The notes: generated by a model from the sequence alone, not told the origin. A stretch of 64,000 nt of DNA from an uncultured Dokdonia sp. (GCF_947496725.1 NZ_CANMDS010000006.1:62001-126000), one strand, 5' to 3'; shown: positions 18,172-27,863, counted from the first letter of the stretch. Numbers and translations are program-made.

Positions 18172-18869
18172 TTTTTGATTAGTTTGATGAGTTGTTTTAT
18201 AGTTCGTTGATTTGTATGTGTTTCTTTCTTTATGCGTTTTTGACCTGAAGAGTTTTCTATTACGCTTTCGCGAAAGCTGCCGTGCACTTCTTTAAAACCA
18301 GCATCTAAAAATTTTTCAACATTTGTAATTGAAACTCCGCCTCCTGGCAGAATAACAATACGCTCCTTAGCTTGCTCGCGTAGTGATTTCAAAACATCAA
18401 ACCCCTCAATAACATCTGGTTTTTGACCAGAAGTAAGAACGCGATCTACGCCTAGCTCTATAAGCTCCTCTAGACCTTTTACAGGATCTAGCATTTGATC
18501 AAACGCACGATGAAAAGTAAAAGACATTCCCTCACTAGCCTTTACAAGCTGCGATGTTCTTTTAAAGTCTATTGTATGATCACTGAGCAACACGCCAGAA
18601 ACAATACCTTGCACACCCATAGACTTTGCAAAAGCAATATCACGCAACATCGTTTTAAACTCGCTATTTGAGTATATAAAATCACCGGCACGTGGTCGTA
18701 TAAGCACAAAAGATGTTATTGATAGTGCTTGCATCACCTTCTCAATAAGTGAGTGACTAGGTGTTACACCTCCTACGTCAAGCTGCTCGCATAACTCAAT
18801 ACGATGTGCACCTCCATCTTGCGCCGCTAGAGCACTCTCAAATGAATTTGCACAGACCTCAATTTTCAT
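18168..18869 (-). CDS. cutC: CutC family protein (TIM barrel)
   Basis: 233 residues starting MKIEVCANSFESALAAQDGGAHRIELC, the standard CutC N terminus, with VLIRPRAGDF and FHRAFDQ following. CutC was first linked to copper tolerance in E. coli but a direct copper role is disputed; the true reaction is unknown. The final 20 or so residues (from about 210) are basic and variable, preceded by the palindrome-encoded SFRESV at 18265. Upstream of and overlapping the THI5-like gene. Confidence 0.9.
   Translation of the reverse strand: MKIEVCANSFESALAAQDGGAHRIELCEQLDVGGVTPSHSLIEKVMQALSITSFVLIRPRAGDFIYSNSEFKTMLRDIAFAKSMGVQGIVSGVLLSDHTIDFKRTSQLVKASEGMSFTFHRAFDQMLDPVKGLEELIELGVDRVLTSGQKPDVIEGFDVLKSLREQAKERIVILPGGGVSITNVEKFLDAGFKEVHGSFRESVIENSSGQKRIKKETHTNQRTIKQLIKLIKK
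18265..18276. repeat. Iterated palindrome, copy 6 (inside cutC)
   Basis: Perfect core, read on the reverse strand as FRES near the C terminus of CutC. Confidence 0.9.
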
Positions 18870-18971
18870 ATACTAAAGGTACTAAACCTAAAATCACTGT
18901 CAAATTTTGCGAGAGCTATCTCGTATAGCTTTAGGGCTTTTATTATCTTAGACACAAACCAATCCTTGCAA

Positions 18972-21920
18972 ATGCGTCACCTACTTACCTTATTAATTGC
19001 AGCAATATTTATTATCTCGTGTAAACACGTTACTGAGACCACTCCTGCACAAAAGGACCAAGCGCTTATAAATTATGTAAATCCATTTATAGGCACAGGT
19101 GGTCACGGTCATACTTACCCTGGTGCTACAATGCCCTTTGGGATGATGCAATTAAGTCCAGATACAAGACTAGATGGCTGGGATGGCTGCTCCGGTTATC
19201 ACTATGATGATGAGTACATCTATGGTTTTAGCCATACACACTTAAGTGGGACCGGCGTTTCAGACTATGGTGACATTTTACTTATGCCGTCTAATACCAT
19301 ACTTTTTAATAACGGCGCAAATGGTAAAAAAGGATATCGTGATCACTTCTCTCACGATAATGAAATTGCCCAACCGGGATATTATAAAGTACACCTAGAT
19401 AGTACAAATATAGATGTAGAGCTTACGGTTTCTCAACGTAGTGGTGTTCATAAATACGCTTTCGCGAAAGCGGACTCCCTCAACAACTACCTCATCATAG
19501 ATCTTGATCACAGAGACGAAGTGCTAAGTGCCGCTTGGGAAGTCATTAAAGAAAATGACGACCAGAAACTATATACGGAAATGCAAGGCCATCGTCACAG
19601 TAAAGCGTGGGCATCAAAACAATTACTTTATTACTATCTCAAAACCTCACACCCTTTTAAATACATTAAAGACCCAGAGTCTAAAAGTAACAAAGTGGCT
19701 CTTAAGTTTGAGAATCCTAGCAATGAGCCTGTGATCATAAAAATAGGAATCTCTGCAGTAGATGAGAACGGTGCAAAACAAAACTTAGAAACAGAGATAG
19801 GCGACAAAACCTTTGAGCAAGTAAAGGCAACTGCTCAAAGTACCTGGGAAAAACAACTAGAAAAAATTATCGTTGAGTCAGACAACACAACATATAAAAC
19901 TAACTTTTACACTTCGCTCTATCACACGATGCTTGCGCCTAATATTTATCAAGATATAGATGGTCGCTACCGAGGTATGGATCTAGAGATTCATCAAACT
20001 ACAGATTTTGATTACTATAGTGTTTTCTCACTTTGGGATACATATCGCGCGGCACACCCGCTGTACACCATTATAGAAGAGCAGCGCACAAATGATTTTA
20101 TAAACACCTTTATTGCAAAATATGACGAGGGTGGCATAATGCCCATATGGGATCTTTCTGGTAATTACACAGGCTGTATGATAGGCTATCACGCCGTGCC
20201 AGTTATAGCAGATGCATATATGAAAGGCATAAGAGACTACGATACAGATCGTGCCTTTGAGGCGATGCTACATAGCGCATCACAAGATAAACTAGGTCTA
20301 GACTCCTATAAAAAATATGGATTTATACCCACAGAAATGGAAGCAGAGTCTGTTTCAAAAACATTAGAATATGCCTATGATGACTGGACTATAGCTATAA
20401 TGGCTCAAGAAAGAGGTGACATAGAAAGCTATAAAACGTATATCCAAAGAGCACAAAATTATAAGAATGTATATGACCCAAAATCAGGGTTTATGAGAGG
20501 TAGAATGCGCAATAGTTGGTTCTCGCCATTTGACCCCTACGAGGTAAACTTTAATTACACAGAAGCAAACTCTTGGCAGTACAGCTTTTATGTACCTCAA
20601 GATGTAAGTGGTTTTATAGATCTTGTGGGTGGCAAAAAAGCGATGGATAAAAAGCTAGATGCACTTTTTACAGCCCAGCAAGAAACTTCTGGAAGGCACC
20701 AGCAAGACATCACAGGTTTAATAGGACAGTATGCACACGGCAATGAGCCTAGTCATCATATGGCGTATCTCTATAACTATATTCATAAACCGTGGAAAAC
20801 TCAAAAGCGTGTGCACGAGATTCTTACTACTATGTATAAAGACACTCCAGACGGCATCTCTGGTAATGAAGATTGTGGCCAGATGAGTGCTTGGTATGTA
20901 CTTAGCTCGCTTGGGTTTTACCCCGTGACACCAGGAAGCAACACCTATGCCATAGGTACACCTCTTTTTGACAAAGCCACGATTTACTTAGAAAATGGCA
21001 ATAATTTTACCATAGAAGCCAGCAATGTATCTGACAGTAATATCCATATAAAAAATGCTTCTATTAATGGTAAGGCACACCCCTACTCTTACATAAACCA
21101 TAAAGATATTATGGCTGGTGGCCTCTTGCAATTTGATATGTCCAGCACTCCTGGTAGATGGGGTAAGCATCCAGCGCACAGCCCAAAAACTGCCATAACA
21201 GAACATCTCATTGTAGCTGCACCGTTTATCGCAAGTGGCGATATTACTTTTACAGAAAACACCACTGTCACATTACAGTCTACAGATAAAGATGCAGAGA
21301 TATACTTTGCCCTTAAAGAAGACGGCGAGACCTTTAAACGATATAGAAAACCTATTACCATAACATCAGATACAGAGTTACGCACCTACGCACTTTCAAG
21401 ACACGGTAAAAGTGCTACAATCGCTACCCCTTTTCATAAAATAAATGATGCTTATAAAGTGACTCTCGAGACTACTTATGCAAATGAATATAGTGCAGGT
21501 GGAGAGAATGCCTTAATAGATGGCATAAGAGGTTCAAAAGAATACAGATCTGGCACCTGGCAAGGATATAATAATCAAGATGTAGTTGCTACACTCGATC
21601 TAGGAGAAGTAAAAAATATAAACGCTATTACCACTTCATTTTTACAAGACCAACGCAGCTGGATTTTTTACCCTACAGAGGTTAGCTTTTTCACCTCTAT
21701 AGATGGCACCACTTTTACACCCTACTATAGCCAAGACATAGATGCAACTATAGAAAGTGAAGATACTTTAATTAAAACAGTAGCAGCATCTCAAGATGAG
21801 AAAGCAGCTAGATATGTAAAAGTTATAGCAAAGACGGTAGGAGACTTACCTAGCTGGCACTTAGGTCACACATATGATGGCAAAAGCTGGATATTTATAG
21901 ATGAACTTATAGTTAAGTAG
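18972..21920 (+). CDS. GH92 family alpha-mannosidase, lipoprotein
   Basis: About 982 residues from MRHLLTLL; a TTG two codons upstream is less likely. A lipoprotein signal (lipobox IISC, Cys near 17) is followed by the two-domain GH92 catalytic part (about 30-755), with NPFIGTGGHGHTYPGA, the substrate-binding EDCGQMSAWYVLS and the HMAYLYNY region. GH92 enzymes are calcium-dependent exo-alpha-mannosidases acting on N-glycans. The C terminus adds a chitobiase-like segment (about 760-820) and a discoidin-like domain (about 830-980) likely to bind carbohydrate. First gene of a run with a sulfurtransferase and a glycosylasparaginase. Confidence 0.93.
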   Translation: MRHLLTLLIAAIFIISCKHVTETTPAQKDQALINYVNPFIGTGGHGHTYPGATMPFGMMQLSPDTRLDGWDGCSGYHYDDEYIYGFSHTHLSGTGVSDYGDILLMPSNTILFNNGANGKKGYRDHFSHDNEIAQPGYYKVHLDSTNIDVELTVSQRSGVHKYAFAKADSLNNYLIIDLDHRDEVLSAAWEVIKENDDQKLYTEMQGHRHSKAWASKQLLYYYLKTSHPFKYIKDPESKSNKVALKFENPSNEPVIIKIGISAVDENGAKQNLETEIGDKTFEQVKATAQSTWEKQLEKIIVESDNTTYKTNFYTSLYHTMLAPNIYQDIDGRYRGMDLEIHQTTDFDYYSVFSLWDTYRAAHPLYTIIEEQRTNDFINTFIAKYDEGGIMPIWDLSGNYTGCMIGYHAVPVIADAYMKGIRDYDTDRAFEAMLHSASQDKLGLDSYKKYGFIPTEMEAESVSKTLEYAYDDWTIAIMAQERGDIESYKTYIQRAQNYKNVYDPKSGFMRGRMRNSWFSPFDPYEVNFNYTEANSWQYSFYVPQDVSGFIDLVGGKKAMDKKLDALFTAQQETSGRHQQDITGLIGQYAHGNEPSHHMAYLYNYIHKPWKTQKRVHEILTTMYKDTPDGISGNEDCGQMSAWYVLSSLGFYPVTPGSNTYAIGTPLFDKATIYLENGNNFTIEASNVSDSNIHIKNASINGKAHPYSYINHKDIMAGGLLQFDMSSTPGRWGKHPAHSPKTAITEHLIVAAPFIASGDITFTENTTVTLQSTDKDAEIYFALKEDGETFKRYRKPITITSDTELRTYALSRHGKSATIATPFHKINDAYKVTLETTYANEYSAGGENALIDGIRGSKEYRSGTWQGYNNQDVVATLDLGEVKNINAITTSFLQDQRSWIFYPTEVSFFTSIDGTTFTPYYSQDIDATIESEDTLIKTVAASQDEKAARYVKVIAKTVGDLPSWHLGHTYDGKSWIFIDELIVK
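19459..19470. repeat. Iterated palindrome, copy 7 (inside GH92 gene)
   Basis: Perfect core encoding AFAKAD in the N-terminal beta-sandwich domain, within a probable surface loop. Confidence 0.9.
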
Positions 21921-21922
21921 TA

Positions 21923-22729
21923 ATGACAACACCCTTAGTAACCATACACTGGCTCAAAGAGCATAGAGAAAACAAAAACCTTATACTACTAGACGCAAGT
22001 CAAGAGTATGATGAGAACAACACCATAAAAGGAACAGTTCATTTTGATATCAAAAATACCTTTAGCAATACTAAAAGTCCATATCCCAACACATTCCCTA
22101 GTGAAAAACAGTTTGAAGAGGAGTGTAGAAAACTTGGTATCACCAGAGATTCACAAATCGTTGTTTTTGACAGCAAAGGAGTATTCACCAGCCCTAGAGT
22201 GTGGTGGATGTTTACCGTAATGGGTCATAAGACTGTAGCCGTACTTGATGGCGGTCTACCAGCCTGGAATGAAGCAGGATTTGAATCCTTAGAAGTTCAT
22301 AAACCTAAAGAACTTGCTACTTCCTTTAAAGCACATAAAAATGAAGCAGCCATATACCATTTTGAGCAAATAGTAGACAATTGTAATTCACAAGAGTACC
22401 AGCTTATAGATGCAAGATCACAAGGGCGTTTTAATGGTACAGCTCCAGAGCCACGAGCTCACTTACAAAGCGGTCATATAAAAAACGCACTTAACCTCCC
22501 CTACACCCAAGTGTTATCTAATGGTTATTACAAGCCAAAAGAGGAACTAGAAAAACTATTTAAGGATCTACATATAGACAAACGTCCTATTATTTTTAGT
22601 TGTGGCTCTGGCATAACGGCTTGCATTATTCTACTCGCCTTTACCCTAGTTTCAGATCAAGAGTCTTACGTTTATGATGGTTCTTGGACAGAGTGGGCAG
22701 AGCGCAATAAACTCTATACACAAGTATAA
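21923..22729 (+). CDS. 3-mercaptopyruvate sulfurtransferase (two-domain rhodanese)
   Basis: 268 residues forming tandem rhodanese domains (about 1-125 inactive, 140-268 active). The active loop CGSGITA (227-233, nucleophile C227) is the type typical of mercaptopyruvate sulfurtransferases rather than thiosulfate ones. It moves sulfur from 3-mercaptopyruvate to thiol acceptors. No signal peptide: cytosolic. It begins two bases after the GH92 stop, so it is co-transcribed, although a metabolic link to mannosidase is not evident. Confidence 0.9.
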   Translation: MTTPLVTIHWLKEHRENKNLILLDASQEYDENNTIKGTVHFDIKNTFSNTKSPYPNTFPSEKQFEEECRKLGITRDSQIVVFDSKGVFTSPRVWWMFTVMGHKTVAVLDGGLPAWNEAGFESLEVHKPKELATSFKAHKNEAAIYHFEQIVDNCNSQEYQLIDARSQGRFNGTAPEPRAHLQSGHIKNALNLPYTQVLSNGYYKPKEELEKLFKDLHIDKRPIIFSCGSGITACIILLAFTLVSDQESYVYDGSWTEWAERNKLYTQV

Positions 22730-22764
22730 TAACACTACTTTTTAAGATGTAAGATGCACCTATT

Positions 22765-23778
22765 ATGAATAGAAGAAAATTTATAAACCGTTCGGCAGTA
22801 GCTGGGGCGGGTATTGCTACTGGAGCAAGTATACTTGGTTGTGATGATAATGTCAAAAACAGCAAGAATGATAATTCCGCTTTCGCGAAAGCGCAACAAA
22901 AACCAGCACCCATCGCTATCTGTACTTGGGGATTTTCTGGCGCTACAGAAAAAGCTGGGGAATTACTCAGAAATGGTGCCTCTGCTCTAGATGCCATTAT
23001 TGCCGGTGTTGCCGTTGAAGAAGAAAATATACAAAACACCACAGTAGGTATAGGTGCAACTCCAGACAGAGAGGGCAATGTAACCCTAGATGCCTGTGTT
23101 ATGAATCCGCAGGGTGACTGTGGCGCCGTGCTCGCCGTAGAAAACATTGTAAACGTAGCCGCCCTCGCCCGCAAAGTGATGGAAGACACGCCACACGTAA
23201 TACTTGCAGGTAAAGGTGCGGAGGAGTTTGCATACCAGCAGGGATTTAAAAAGGAAAACTTACTCACAGAAGAGCGTAAGAATGCCTGGCAAGAATGGGT
23301 CAAAACTAGTGACTATAAACCAGAAATTAATATAGAAAACCACGATACTATAGGAATGCTTGCTATAGACAAAAATGGTGATATAGCAGGTGTATGTACA
23401 ACCTCAGGTTTAGGCTATAAGATGAAAGGTCGCGTGGGAGATTCTCCTATTATAGGCTCTGGATTATTTATAGATAACGAAGTAGGCGGTGCCGTGGCTA
23501 CAGGTATGGGTGAAGAAGTTTTAAAAACGGTAGGAAGCTTCTTGATAGTAGAGTTGATGCGCGGTGGAATGAGCCCCCAAAAAGCTTGCGAAGAAGCCAT
23601 TACAAGAATTACAAAAAAAGGCCCTAGATATAAAGATTTTCAAATAGCCTACATCGCCATAAATAAATCTGGTGAGGCAGGAAGTCACTGTATACATAAA
23701 GGTTTCACAATGATGAAATATCAAAATGGTGAGAATAAAAATATAACTTCTAGCTTTTTCACTAACGGAAAAAGCTGA
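22765..23778 (+). CDS. N4-(beta-N-acetylglucosaminyl)-L-asparaginase (Ntn hydrolase), Tat-exported
   Basis: 337 residues. The N terminus MNRRKFINRSAVAGAG carries a twin-arginine signal ending near a lipobox-like LGC (C26), then a short linker, then the glycosylasparaginase fold. Autocleavage is expected before T195 in HDTIGM, producing the N-terminal nucleophile; GDSPIIGSG and TGMGEE are further family motifs. The enzyme cuts the GlcNAc-Asn bond of degraded N-glycoproteins, matching the GH92 gene two positions upstream. The palindrome at 22880 encodes AFAKA in the linker between signal and catalytic domain. Confidence 0.92.
   Translation: MNRRKFINRSAVAGAGIATGASILGCDDNVKNSKNDNSAFAKAQQKPAPIAICTWGFSGATEKAGELLRNGASALDAIIAGVAVEEENIQNTTVGIGATPDREGNVTLDACVMNPQGDCGAVLAVENIVNVAALARKVMEDTPHVILAGKGAEEFAYQQGFKKENLLTEERKNAWQEWVKTSDYKPEINIENHDTIGMLAIDKNGDIAGVCTTSGLGYKMKGRVGDSPIIGSGLFIDNEVGGAVATGMGEEVLKTVGSFLIVELMRGGMSPQKACEEAITRITKKGPRYKDFQIAYIAINKSGEAGSHCIHKGFTMMKYQNGENKNITSSFFTNGKS
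22880..22891. repeat. Iterated palindrome, copy 8 (glycosylasparaginase linker)
   Basis: Perfect core; encodes residues 39-43 (AFAKA) between the Tat signal and the mature domain, a region under little structural constraint. Confidence 0.9.
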
Positions 23779-23869
23779 ATCTAGAGCCGAGATAATCGTA
23801 ATAAATAGACGTGAAGCATATTTTTAACGACCAACTACTCAAATTATAGTTTGACGATTTTTAACAATA

Positions 23870-23897
23870 TTGTTACTATAAAAATCTACTATCTTTA
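23870..23897 (+). promoter_or_regulatory. Candidate promoter of a gene-free transcript
   Basis: TTG (23870-23872), 17-base spacer, TATCTTTA (23890-23897), one mismatch to TAnnTTTG at the final base. Confidence 0.45.
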
Positions 23898-23903
23898 GTG
23901 TCT

Positions 23904-24088
23904 GAAATTCAACTATATAATTAACATTCTTGTTAATCCTTTTAAAAAGGAACAATAAACAAATCAAAGAATTGTTATATATTTGTATGTGCCGTATGGC
24001 GAAAAATATTTAAGACTGTTGTAATTGACTTTTAATAATCAATTATGATTTGGGGTGAAAGCCAAGCATTTTTGCTTGGCTTTCTTTA
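23904..24088 (+). ncRNA. Candidate small RNA between glycosylasparaginase and polA
   Basis: A stretch with no ORF bounded by a promoter-like element (23870-23897) and a strong intrinsic terminator (24057-24088). Within it are several local hairpins: TTAACA/TGTTAA near 23930, GCC-GTAT-GGC near 23992-24000, TAATTGA/TCAATTA (24022-24045) and the terminator stem. A second -7-like box TATATTTG at 23978-23985 could start a shorter form of about 95 bases. I do not recognise the family; 3' UTR of the upstream operon is the alternative. Confidence 0.4.
24057..24088 (+). terminator. Strong terminator with no ORF directly upstream
   Basis: Perfect 12-bp stem (24057-24068 with 24073-24084), four-base T loop, then TTTATT. 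It ends 278 bases beyond the glycosylasparaginase stop. Confidence 0.85.
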
Positions 24089-24237
24089 TTCCCAAATGTT
24101 AGGTTTTTTTCAACTCCGTTTTAATGACGCTAGTTCATTTTATTTTAAAAATGATTTTTTACTTAGCCTCGTATAATTTATTAACAGTGCCCGCTATTCC
24201 GGATGCATCTTCTTACATTTGAGTTTATCGCACTACG

Positions 24238-24249
24238 CTTTCGCGAAAG
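24238..24249. repeat. Iterated palindrome, copy 9 (upstream of polA)
   Basis: Full 20-bp TACG...CGTA form, ending about 17 bases before the polA GTG start, so it would lie in the polA leader. Confidence 0.9.
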
Positions 24250-24269
24250 CGTAACAAAACCCATCTCAA

Positions 24270-27119
24270 GTGACTAATACTGCCGAAAATACTCAGAAAC
24301 GTCTTTTTTTACTAGATGCATACGCATTGATTTTTAGAGGATATTATGCTCTTATTAAAAACCCGCGTATCACAAGTTCTGGCATGGATGTGAGCGCTAT
24401 AATGGGATTTACAAATAGCCTTTTTGATGTTATAAAACGAGAGCGACCAGACCACCTAGCTGTTGCTTTTGACAAGGGCGGAAGCTCTGCGCGTGTAGAA
24501 GCTTATGCAGATTATAAGGCAAATCGTGACGAAACTCCAGAAGCGATACGCATAGCGGTACCCCATATACAAGAAATACTTAAGGCTATGCACATTCCCA
24601 TTATTGAGCGTGAAGGTGTAGAGGCAGATGACCTTATAGGTACCCTTGCAAAACAGGCCGAAAAGGAAGACTTTAAAGTCTTTATGGTTACACCAGATAA
24701 GGATTATGCACAGCTAGTCTCAGAAAACATATTTATGTACAAGCCTGCTCGTATGGGTAATGGTATTGAGATTTGGGGAATCCCTGAGGTGCAAAAACGT
24801 TTTGAAGTAGAGCGTCCAGAGCAAGTGATAGATTACTTAGGGATGATGGGTGATGCGTCAGACAACATACCGGGACTTCCAGGTGTAGGTGATAAAACGG
24901 CAAAGAAATTTATCGCAACATACGGCTCTATGGAAGGGCTTCTTGAAAATACGGATAAGCTCAAGGGCAAGATGAAAGAAAAGGTTATTGCAAATGCAGA
25001 GCTAGGACTTCTTTCTAAACAACTAGCAACTATAATGCTAGATTGTGACGTACAGTTTGATGCAAAAGATTATGAACTCTCAGAACCAGATGCAGAGGCG
25101 GTTACAAAGAAGTTTGACGAGCTGGAGTTTAGACGTATGAAAGACCAGTTTGTAAAAATCTTTTCTGGTGAGGCAGAGCAAGGCACGCAGGTATCTTCTA
25201 CCCCATCTGCAAAGAAGCAAGCAGCTACTGCAGCAGGTGCTGGACAGTTTTCACTTTTTGGTGGAGATGGTGGCGCTACCGCAGCAACCGTAGCAGATGC
25301 CTCTACACGTAAGACTATAAAAGATACACAGCACTTTTATCAGACAATAGACAGCCCGCTTGCGCGAAAACTATTTATACAAAATCTACTCAAACAAACT
25401 TCTGTTTGTTTTGACACAGAAACTACAGGGCTCGACCCGCTTGTGGCAGAACTTGTAGGAGTCGCTTTTTCTTGGGAAGCTGGTAAGGGATATTACATAC
25501 CGTTTCCAGAAAGTAAAGATGAAGCACAAGCACTTATAGAAGAATTAAGGCCGTTTTTTGAGCATACAGGGATTGAAAAAATAGGTCAAAACCTCAAATA
25601 CGACATTAAGGTCCTTGCAAAATATGAGGTAAAAGTTAAGGGTAAACTTTTTGACACAATGCTTGCGCACTATCTCATTAACCCAGATATGCGTCATAAT
25701 ATGGACGTACTGGCAGAGACCTACCTTAACTACACACCTGTATCTATCACAGAGCTCATAGGCAAAAAAGGGAAGAATCAAAAGTCTATGCGCGACGTGC
25801 CACTAGACCAGCAAACAGAGTATGCGGTTGAAGATGCAGATATTACCCTCCAACTCAAACAGCACTTTGAAAAAGAGCTTGATGAAGCGGGCACGCGTAA
25901 ATTATTTAATGACATTGAGATTCCACTACTTAGAGTACTTGCAGCAATGGAGGTAGAAGGAATCAACCTGGACGTAAACTTCTTAGAAAGTTTATCTGGT
26001 GATCTTAATGCAGATATAGAACGTCTTACTTCTGAGATTTATGAAGAAGCTGGAGAAGAGTTTAAAATATCTTCACCTAAGCAACTAGGAGAAATTCTTT
26101 TTGACAAAATGAAGCTTGTAGACAAGCCTAAAAAGACAAAAACAGGACAGTACTCAACCGCAGAAGATGTACTATCATACCTTGCAAAAGATCACGATAT
26201 CATCCAGAAAGTACTAGACTACCGCGGGCTATCTAAGCTAAAGTCTACATATGTAGATGCATTGCCAGAGCAAGTCGCTCAAGATGGCCGTGTACATACA
26301 GACTATATGCAAACCGTAGCAGCGACGGGAAGGTTAAGCTCTAACAATCCTAACCTACAAAACATCCCTATACGTACAGAGCGCGGCCGCCAGGTACGTA
26401 AAGCATTTGTACCTAGAGATGAAAACCACACACTGCTAGCAGCAGATTATTCTCAAATTGAGCTACGTATTATAGCAGCTCTAAGCGAGGAAGAAAATAT
26501 GATACAAGCCTTTACAGATGGTGAAGACATTCACGCTAGTACAGCGGCAAAAGTTTTTAATGTACCACTAGAAGAGGTAACAAGAGAGCAACGTAGTAAT
26601 GCAAAGACAGTAAACTTTGGTATTATATACGGTGTCTCTGCCTTTGGACTTTCTAACCAGACAGACCTATCACGAGGAGAAGCAAAAGAGCTTATAGACA
26701 ACTACTATAAATCATATCCTAAGCTACGCAACTATATGAGTGAGCTTGTAGACTTTGCTAGAGAAAATGGGTATGTTAAAACAGTACTAGACAGACGTCG
26801 CTATCTTAATGGTATTAATTCAAGCAACGGCGTTGTGCGTGGTGCTGCAGAGCGTAATGCTGTAAACGCACCTATACAAGGAAGCGCAGCAGATATTATT
26901 AAGATTGCTATGATTAATATTTTTGAGAAGCTAGAAAATAGTGATTACAAAACAAAAATGTTACTCCAAGTGCACGATGAACTGGTTTTTGATGTGCCAA
27001 ACACTGAGCTTGATGATATTAAAAACCTCATCAAAACCGAAATGGAAAGTGCTTTTAAAATGGCAGTACCTCTAGATGTAGAAGTAGGTTTAGGTCAAAA
27101 CTGGCTAGAAGCACACTAA
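24270..27119 (+). CDS. polA: DNA polymerase I
   Basis: 949 residues from a GTG start (MTNTAENTQKRLFLLDAYALIFR). Order: 5'-3' exonuclease (about 10-290), an Ala/Gly-rich linker (about 305-345), 3'-5' exonuclease with intact DTETTGLD (near 380), and polymerase domain with motif A DYSQIELR (near 727), the O-helix KTVNFGIIYG (near 780) and motif C HDELVFDVP (near 902). Proofreading residues look intact. Functions in Okazaki fragment processing and repair. Monocistronic with its own terminator. Confidence 0.97.
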   Translation: MTNTAENTQKRLFLLDAYALIFRGYYALIKNPRITSSGMDVSAIMGFTNSLFDVIKRERPDHLAVAFDKGGSSARVEAYADYKANRDETPEAIRIAVPHIQEILKAMHIPIIEREGVEADDLIGTLAKQAEKEDFKVFMVTPDKDYAQLVSENIFMYKPARMGNGIEIWGIPEVQKRFEVERPEQVIDYLGMMGDASDNIPGLPGVGDKTAKKFIATYGSMEGLLENTDKLKGKMKEKVIANAELGLLSKQLATIMLDCDVQFDAKDYELSEPDAEAVTKKFDELEFRRMKDQFVKIFSGEAEQGTQVSSTPSAKKQAATAAGAGQFSLFGGDGGATAATVADASTRKTIKDTQHFYQTIDSPLARKLFIQNLLKQTSVCFDTETTGLDPLVAELVGVAFSWEAGKGYYIPFPESKDEAQALIEELRPFFEHTGIEKIGQNLKYDIKVLAKYEVKVKGKLFDTMLAHYLINPDMRHNMDVLAETYLNYTPVSITELIGKKGKNQKSMRDVPLDQQTEYAVEDADITLQLKQHFEKELDEAGTRKLFNDIEIPLLRVLAAMEVEGINLDVNFLESLSGDLNADIERLTSEIYEEAGEEFKISSPKQLGEILFDKMKLVDKPKKTKTGQYSTAEDVLSYLAKDHDIIQKVLDYRGLSKLKSTYVDALPEQVAQDGRVHTDYMQTVAATGRLSSNNPNLQNIPIRTERGRQVRKAFVPRDENHTLLAADYSQIELRIIAALSEEENMIQAFTDGEDIHASTAAKVFNVPLEEVTREQRSNAKTVNFGIIYGVSAFGLSNQTDLSRGEAKELIDNYYKSYPKLRNYMSELVDFARENGYVKTVLDRRRYLNGINSSNGVVRGAAERNAVNAPIQGSAADIIKIAMINIFEKLENSDYKTKMLLQVHDELVFDVPNTELDDIKNLIKTEMESAFKMAVPLDVEVGLGQNWLEAH

Positions 27120-27142
27120 AAATACAATCATCTCATTACAAA

Positions 27143-27178
27143 AAAAGCCAAATAAGAATAACTTCTCATTTGGCTTTT
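27143..27178. terminator. Terminator between polA and a convergent lipoprotein gene
   Basis: Stem 27143-27153 with 27168-27178, extended inward by an AGAA/TTCT pairing. A and T tails on either side suit both directions. Confidence 0.8.
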
Positions 27179-27204
27179 ATAGTTTTATTTATGTAATTCC
27201 TACA

Positions 27205-27705
27205 CTACTCTCTCACATATGTTGAGACTGCTGCAAGATTATTAAAATCTCCGTGAGGATAATTATTGAGATGATCCCTTTGTAAAAACTCTTGAAATCT
27301 CAAGGTATCAAGATCTTGTGACAACTCCCCTACTAGACCTGTATCTATAACAACTGTATTACCATTAATTGTATAACTAGGCGGTTGCAAATAGTTCTCA
27401 ACAGTAAGACATACAAACTCCATAAGTTCATCACCATTTTGAGCTACACAAGTTGTAATTTGATAAGGCGGGATTATAGTATTATTTGCTTTAAAAGTGA
27501 TTTCTTGAGGATTGAGCACTTGCTCATTTTCTTCAAGTAAATCTGTAGAGGCAACGCCATCATTATTTAAGTCTATGGCGGTCTCTACGGTATAAGAGAT
27601 TTGCCTATAAGTTACCTCAGATATAGGTGACTGATTTTTAGACTCTTCAGTGCCACAGCCTATAAAAACAATGAACAACAAACAGACGTAGACGCTTTTT
27701 TTCAT
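27205..27705 (-). CDS. Hypothetical lipoprotein
   Basis: 166 residues with a lipoprotein signal (MKKSVYVCLLFIVFIGCG, lipobox Cys 17). The mature part contains an incomplete EF-hand-like loop DLNNDGVAS (45-53; the twelfth position is Leu rather than Glu) and otherwise resembles short beta-rich Bacteroidota lipoproteins with such aspartate loops. I do not recognise a characterised family. Single gene; no downstream partner in the operon sense. The 180 bases upstream include palindrome copy 10. Confidence 0.75.
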   Translation of the reverse strand: MKKSVYVCLLFIVFIGCGTEESKNQSPISEVTYRQISYTVETAIDLNNDGVASTDLLEENEQVLNPQEITFKANNTIIPPYQITTCVAQNGDELMEFVCLTVENYLQPPSYTINGNTVVIDTGLVGELSQDLDTLRFQEFLQRDHLNNYPHGDFNNLAAVSTYVRE

Positions 27706-27813
27706 TTAGATTTATTAACTCGCCAAAGATATAAAGTATAAAGTGGAGTTAAGAGTATACCCATAAAAATTATTTTTCACACCATTTACTTAAGGTAAAT
27801 ATGAGATGTTACG

Positions 27814-27825
27814 CTTTCGCGAAAG
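27814..27825. repeat. Iterated palindrome, copy 10 (intergenic)
   Basis: Full 20-bp form, adjacent to the terminator of the DUF5916 gene. Confidence 0.9.
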
Positions 27826-27828
27826 CGT

Positions 27829-27863
27829 AAAAAACCCCAAAACCAACATACAAGTTTTGGGGT
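27829..27863 (-). terminator. Terminator of the DUF5916 gene
   Basis: CCCCAAAAC (27835-27843) pairs with GTTTTGGGG (27854-27862); the reverse strand continues into a T tract that merges with the palindrome's edge. Confidence 0.8.
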
